From Shewanella woodyi ATCC 51908 (GTDB lineage Bacteria > Pseudomonadota > Gammaproteobacteria > Enterobacterales > Shewanellaceae): DNA of 64,000 nucleotides. The notes under the pieces were generated by a model. The model was not told the origin of the DNA, did not search any database, and saw nothing but the letters and a program-made list of their open reading frames with translations. The stretch is taken from the NCBI RefSeq assembly GCF_000019525.1, contig NC_010506.1, positions 4,154,001-4,218,000 of the forward strand, written 5' to 3'. A program made the translations under genes and the position numbers. This document shows positions 63,060 to 64,000 of this stretch, one piece after another. The first letter of the stretch is position 1. Each line of letters begins with the position of its first letter.

Positions 63060-64000
63060 TTAACTGAAGCTCAGAAGTTTATCTAGCTGAGTCACAATCG
63101 AAGGGTGGTAACCTTTTCTCGCTTCACGATAGATCTCTTTCATCTCGCTTTCATAACCAGCAACTTGTAACTCGGTAAACAAAGGCTTTACAAACTTCCC
63201 CCTACCGATACGGATCAGATAATCACTTAAGGCAGGTAAAACCGGATCATAATGATTACGTATCGCAACCCTAAACCAGTCACAAGCAATCTCTGCATTG
63301 GTTGAATCTGTCAGCTTAAAATGATTATCGAGATCCATCAGTTGGGACTGTTTTTGAACCTCAGGTAAGCTATTGAGAAAGTATTGCCAGTGATGAACAC
63401 GCCAAGCCTCTGTCTCTAGCGACTCTGCACAAGCCCCTTTAGCCCAGAGTGAAAGAGCAAGATCCACTTTATCTAAACTATCTGATTGCGGCGCCGTAAA
63501 ACAGCTCGGCATACCACAGCCATACACCCACTCATTTAATTCAGCCTCAGATATCTTATCTGCATGCTCAATTAGTAAGGTTTGCTTAGCATAATCAATA
63601 AAGCGCTCTGTGGTGATCGCTTCAAACGCAAAATGCTCTACATAGGTAAAAAGAAACTTATCAAACGCCTCACGACCAATACGTTTTTCAAGATCATGAA
63701 CAAACATAGAGGCCTTGTCATACGTAAAGCGGTTAAATGCTTCATTAGGATCTTGTTTCTGCACGTTTGCCGGTAAGTTTTGCTCCGCAAATGCAGTGGT
63801 CGCTAACTCCTCCTTTAAGCGCCCATACTCCAGGACGACCTCAAGCTCAGCTTGCTCTTTACCAAACACGGCTTCGACAATTCGATTGGTAAAATAGGTT
63901 GTGAACCCTTCATTCAGCCAGAGATCTCGCCAAGTTGCATTACTGACTAAGTTACCCGTCCAGGAGTGAGCCAACTCATGAGCAACGGTCGAAACCAGGC
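63060..64000 (-). CDS. M1-family aminopeptidase (LTA4-hydrolase-like), N-terminus off window
   Basis: This is a zinc aminopeptidase whose 5' part lies beyond the right edge. The frame stays open to the end of the window. The zinc motif HELAH is followed by SWTGN and the third ligand in LWLNEGFTTYF. The rest is the helical C-terminal domain of leukotriene-A4-hydrolase-like M1 peptidases (AELNEWVYGCGMP, then ARKGYHPSIVTQLDKLL). An internal TTG in the HELAH codon run is not the start. Visible length about 313 residues. Confidence 0.92.
   Translation of the reverse strand, partial: LVSTVAHELAHSWTGNLVSNATWRDLWLNEGFTTYFTNRIVEAVFGKEQAELEVVLEYGRLKEELATTAFAEQNLPANVQKQDPNEAFNRFTYDKASMFVHDLEKRIGREAFDKFLFTYVEHFAFEAITTERFIDYAKQTLLIEHADKISEAELNEWVYGCGMPSCFTAPQSDSLDKVDLALSLWAKGACAESLETEAWRVHHWQYFLNSLPEVQKQSQLMDLDNHFKLTDSTNAEIACDWFRVAIRNHYDPVLPALSDYLIRIGRGKFVKPLFTELQVAGYESEMKEIYREARKGYHPSIVTQLDKLLSFS

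Noticed and set aside
1..64000. CRISPR arrays, rRNA, tRNA, prophage or integron
   Set aside because: No regularly spaced repeats, cloverleaf sequences, phage structural genes or integrase genes were seen.

Overview
The window looks like chromosomal DNA of a marine Shewanella-type gammaproteobacterium. The reasons are a complete nqrABCDEF sodium-pump operon, Shewanella-like enzymes and regulators (RsuA, CmoM, Tpm, MetY, TsgA, FdxA, HD-GYP, GGDEF), many secreted hydrolases, and several families of small inverted-repeat elements. This is an inference from protein resemblance; no rRNA or tRNA is present to fix the taxon.

Layout. 1-5.9 kb: a gene end, a secreted multidomain endonuclease, an orphan HemW/HutW-like radical SAM protein, a GNAT enzyme and a chemoreceptor with an unusual C-terminal sensor. 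5.9-12 kb: nqrABCDEF on the minus strand. 12.2-18 kb: a secreted amidohydrolase, an ApbE-type FMN transferase (which could flavinylate NqrB/NqrC), a divergent NRAMP-like transporter, a small Cys-His-Asp protein and a leucine-rich-repeat protein. 18-21.3 kb: rsuA, a large FAD oxidoreductase and fdxA. 21.6-27 kb: a divergent lipoxygenase-like gene followed by a small Tat-signal partner, then a secreted cyclodextrin glucanotransferase. 27-36 kb: cmoM, a LysR regulator, a pair of unknown secreted basic proteins, deoD, tsgA, a tiny basic ORF, a Crp-like regulator and a cold-shock/DUF3465 membrane fusion. 36-40 kb: a zf-TFIIB protein, metY under apparent MetJ boxes, and an HD-GYP phosphodiesterase. 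39.8-46.3 kb: an exoprotein region with a metzincin protease, an outer-membrane barrel and a subtilase. 46.6-55.3 kb: mostly small soluble enzymes, including a TetR regulator divergent from two glutathione transferases. 55.8-64 kb: a 1040-residue acetoacetate-decarboxylase-like/FAD-oxidoreductase fusion, a 7TM diguanylate cyclase-like protein, a YfaZ-like barrel, glutathione peroxidase, and an M1 aminopeptidase cut by the window edge.

Mobile DNA. Five near-identical ~265 bp elements (A-E) share ATACCAATCAGTATAA ends and carry no credible gene, so they look like non-autonomous MITEs. Two further one-copy elements (20538-20802 and 31776-31883) have different terminal repeats. Solo copies of the 16-bp end lie elsewhere.

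Best leads. (1) Two adjacent plus-strand structured RNAs at about 62.64-62.77 kb and 62.85-63.04 kb. Each has a 5' hairpin, an unpaired GTTCATCA-NN/NNN-CTCCC segment able to pair with Shine-Dalgarno sequences, further hairpins and a U-run terminator; a 30-bp perfect palindrome lies between them. (2) The lipoxygenase-like/Tat-partner pair, whose iron-ligand motif is shortened by one residue and which lacks the usual C-terminal isoleucine. (3) The secreted two-gene cassette at 29.1-30.8 kb.
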